DNA of 6,689 nt from Bacillota bacterium (GTDB taxonomy: Bacteria > Bacillota > Clostridia > Lachnospirales > Lachnospiraceae). Both the position numbers and the translations under genes were made by a program. Below, in pieces: positions 6,298 to 6,689 of this stretch (position 1 is the first letter of the stretch; each line of letters opens with the position of its first letter). Location of the stretch: contig JAGFXQ010000192.1 of NCBI GenBank assembly GCA_017861355.1, forward strand, positions 1 to 6,689, in the 5' to 3' direction. The notes under the pieces are model-generated. The model made no database searches, was not told where the DNA came from, and was given only the letters and a program-made list of their open reading frames with translations.

Positions 6298-6326
6298 AAG
6301 TGGTTCGATATTCCTCCGAACCACTT
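6298..6326 (-). terminator. Rho-independent terminator after the FakA-like gene
   Basis: AAGTGGTTCG and CGAACCACTT form a perfect 10-bp stem around a nine-base loop. On the minus strand the stem runs directly into TTTTT. It starts 36 bases after the stop codon of the DAK2 gene and closes that operon before the DUF1653 gene. Confidence 0.9.
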
Positions 6327-6361
6327 ATCTATGCATTGCTTTCGTGTATGCCTACCCTATT

Positions 6362-6689
6362 CTATTCAACTGATAATACATAATAATAAATCGGCTGTCC
6401 GCCATAATGAACTTCAACATCCAGATTCGGATATAGCTCCATCACTGCTTCGGCTAATATATTGGCATCCTCTTCACTGGTTTCAACTCCGTAATATAAG
6501 CTGATCAGCTCTGAATCATCATCAGCGAGACATTCAATCAGCTCTAAGGTAGTACTATTGATCGAATCGCCAACCGCAAGTATCGTCTTGTCACCAATAC
6601 CCATGATGTTACCTTGCTTAATCTCTTTGCCATCGATACTGGTATCTCTGACAGCATAGGTCACCTGTCCGGATTTTACTTTCTTCATT
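6362..6689 (-). CDS. fakA: C-terminal part of a DAK2-domain protein, YloV/FakA-like (truncated by window edge)
   Basis: The frame is open to the right edge, so the first methionine seen (6688-6686) is probably internal. The roughly 109 codons present end in GGQPIYYYVLSVE, the hallmark ending of the YloV family, whose full length is about 550 residues. Also visible are QGNIMGIGDKTILAVGD and an acidic SEEDANILAEAV helix, typical of its C-terminal domain. In characterised Firmicutes the protein is FakA, which phosphorylates exogenous fatty acids held by a FakB partner for entry into phospholipid synthesis. The kinase (DAK2) domain itself would lie outside this window, so activity cannot be judged here. 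The usual Firmicute neighbourhood places this gene near recG, supporting the assignment. A strong terminator follows. Confidence 0.85.
   Translation of the reverse strand, partial: MKKVKSGQVTYAVRDTSIDGKEIKQGNIMGIGDKTILAVGDSINSTTLELIECLADDDSELISLYYGVETSEEDANILAEAVMELYPNLDVEVHYGGQPIYYYVLSVE

Noticed and set aside
6241..6324. A 28-residue N-terminal extension of the DUF1653 protein starting at GTG 6324
   Set aside because: It would begin inside the perfect terminator hairpin of the preceding gene, has no ribosome binding site, and the internal ATG at 6240 has GGAGGA at ideal spacing.

Overview
The window looks like chromosome from a low-to-moderate GC clostridial Firmicute. Lachnospiraceae is my best guess, from protein style, strong GGAGG-type ribosome binding sites, sigma-A-like promoters and the fakA/recG neighbourhood. 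I cannot name a species. Five genes are complete on my reading except where stated: a family-2 glycosyltransferase, recG, a YtrA-type GntR regulator, an ABC ATPase and its permease, plus a DUF1653 protein. Both window edges cut genes.

Reading the minus strand from the right edge: the C-terminal part of a YloV/FakA-like DAK2 protein (6362-6689, truncated by the window) ends in a clean Rho-independent terminator (6298-6326). Next is a DUF1653 protein with a 12-residue tandem repeat linker (5596-6240). After the plus-strand cassette come recG (1235-3271, TTG start) and a polyprenyl-phosphate-type glycosyltransferase (77-1054). The glycosyltransferase stop codon overlaps the start of a membrane protein that runs off the left edge (1-80).

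On the plus strand lies a three-gene unit: GntR/YtrA regulator (3492-3863), ABC ATPase (3987-4685) and six-helix permease (4679-5464). It is driven by a near-consensus promoter whose -10 box directly abuts a perfect 8+8 bp inverted repeat, a likely autoregulatory operator. The unit is convergent with the DUF1653 gene, and both share a 13-bp-stem hairpin (5514-5566) that can terminate from either side.

Functionally the window combines DNA repair (RecG), fatty-acid activation (FakA-like), a self-regulated ABC exporter module of the kind often linked to envelope stress or antimicrobial response, and the start of a lipid-linked sugar transfer module. fakA and recG are commonly close neighbours in Firmicutes; here they are about 3.1 kb apart, separated by the DUF1653 gene and the ABC cassette. 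No mobile element, CRISPR array, tRNA or rRNA was seen. No stretch longer than 300 bases lacks a gene. The longest gaps are about 220 bp (recG/gntR) and 180 bp (recG/glycosyltransferase), and both hold promoter-like signals. I see no clearly new system; the most worthwhile leads are the operators, the DUF1653 fusion and the truncated membrane partner of the glycosyltransferase.
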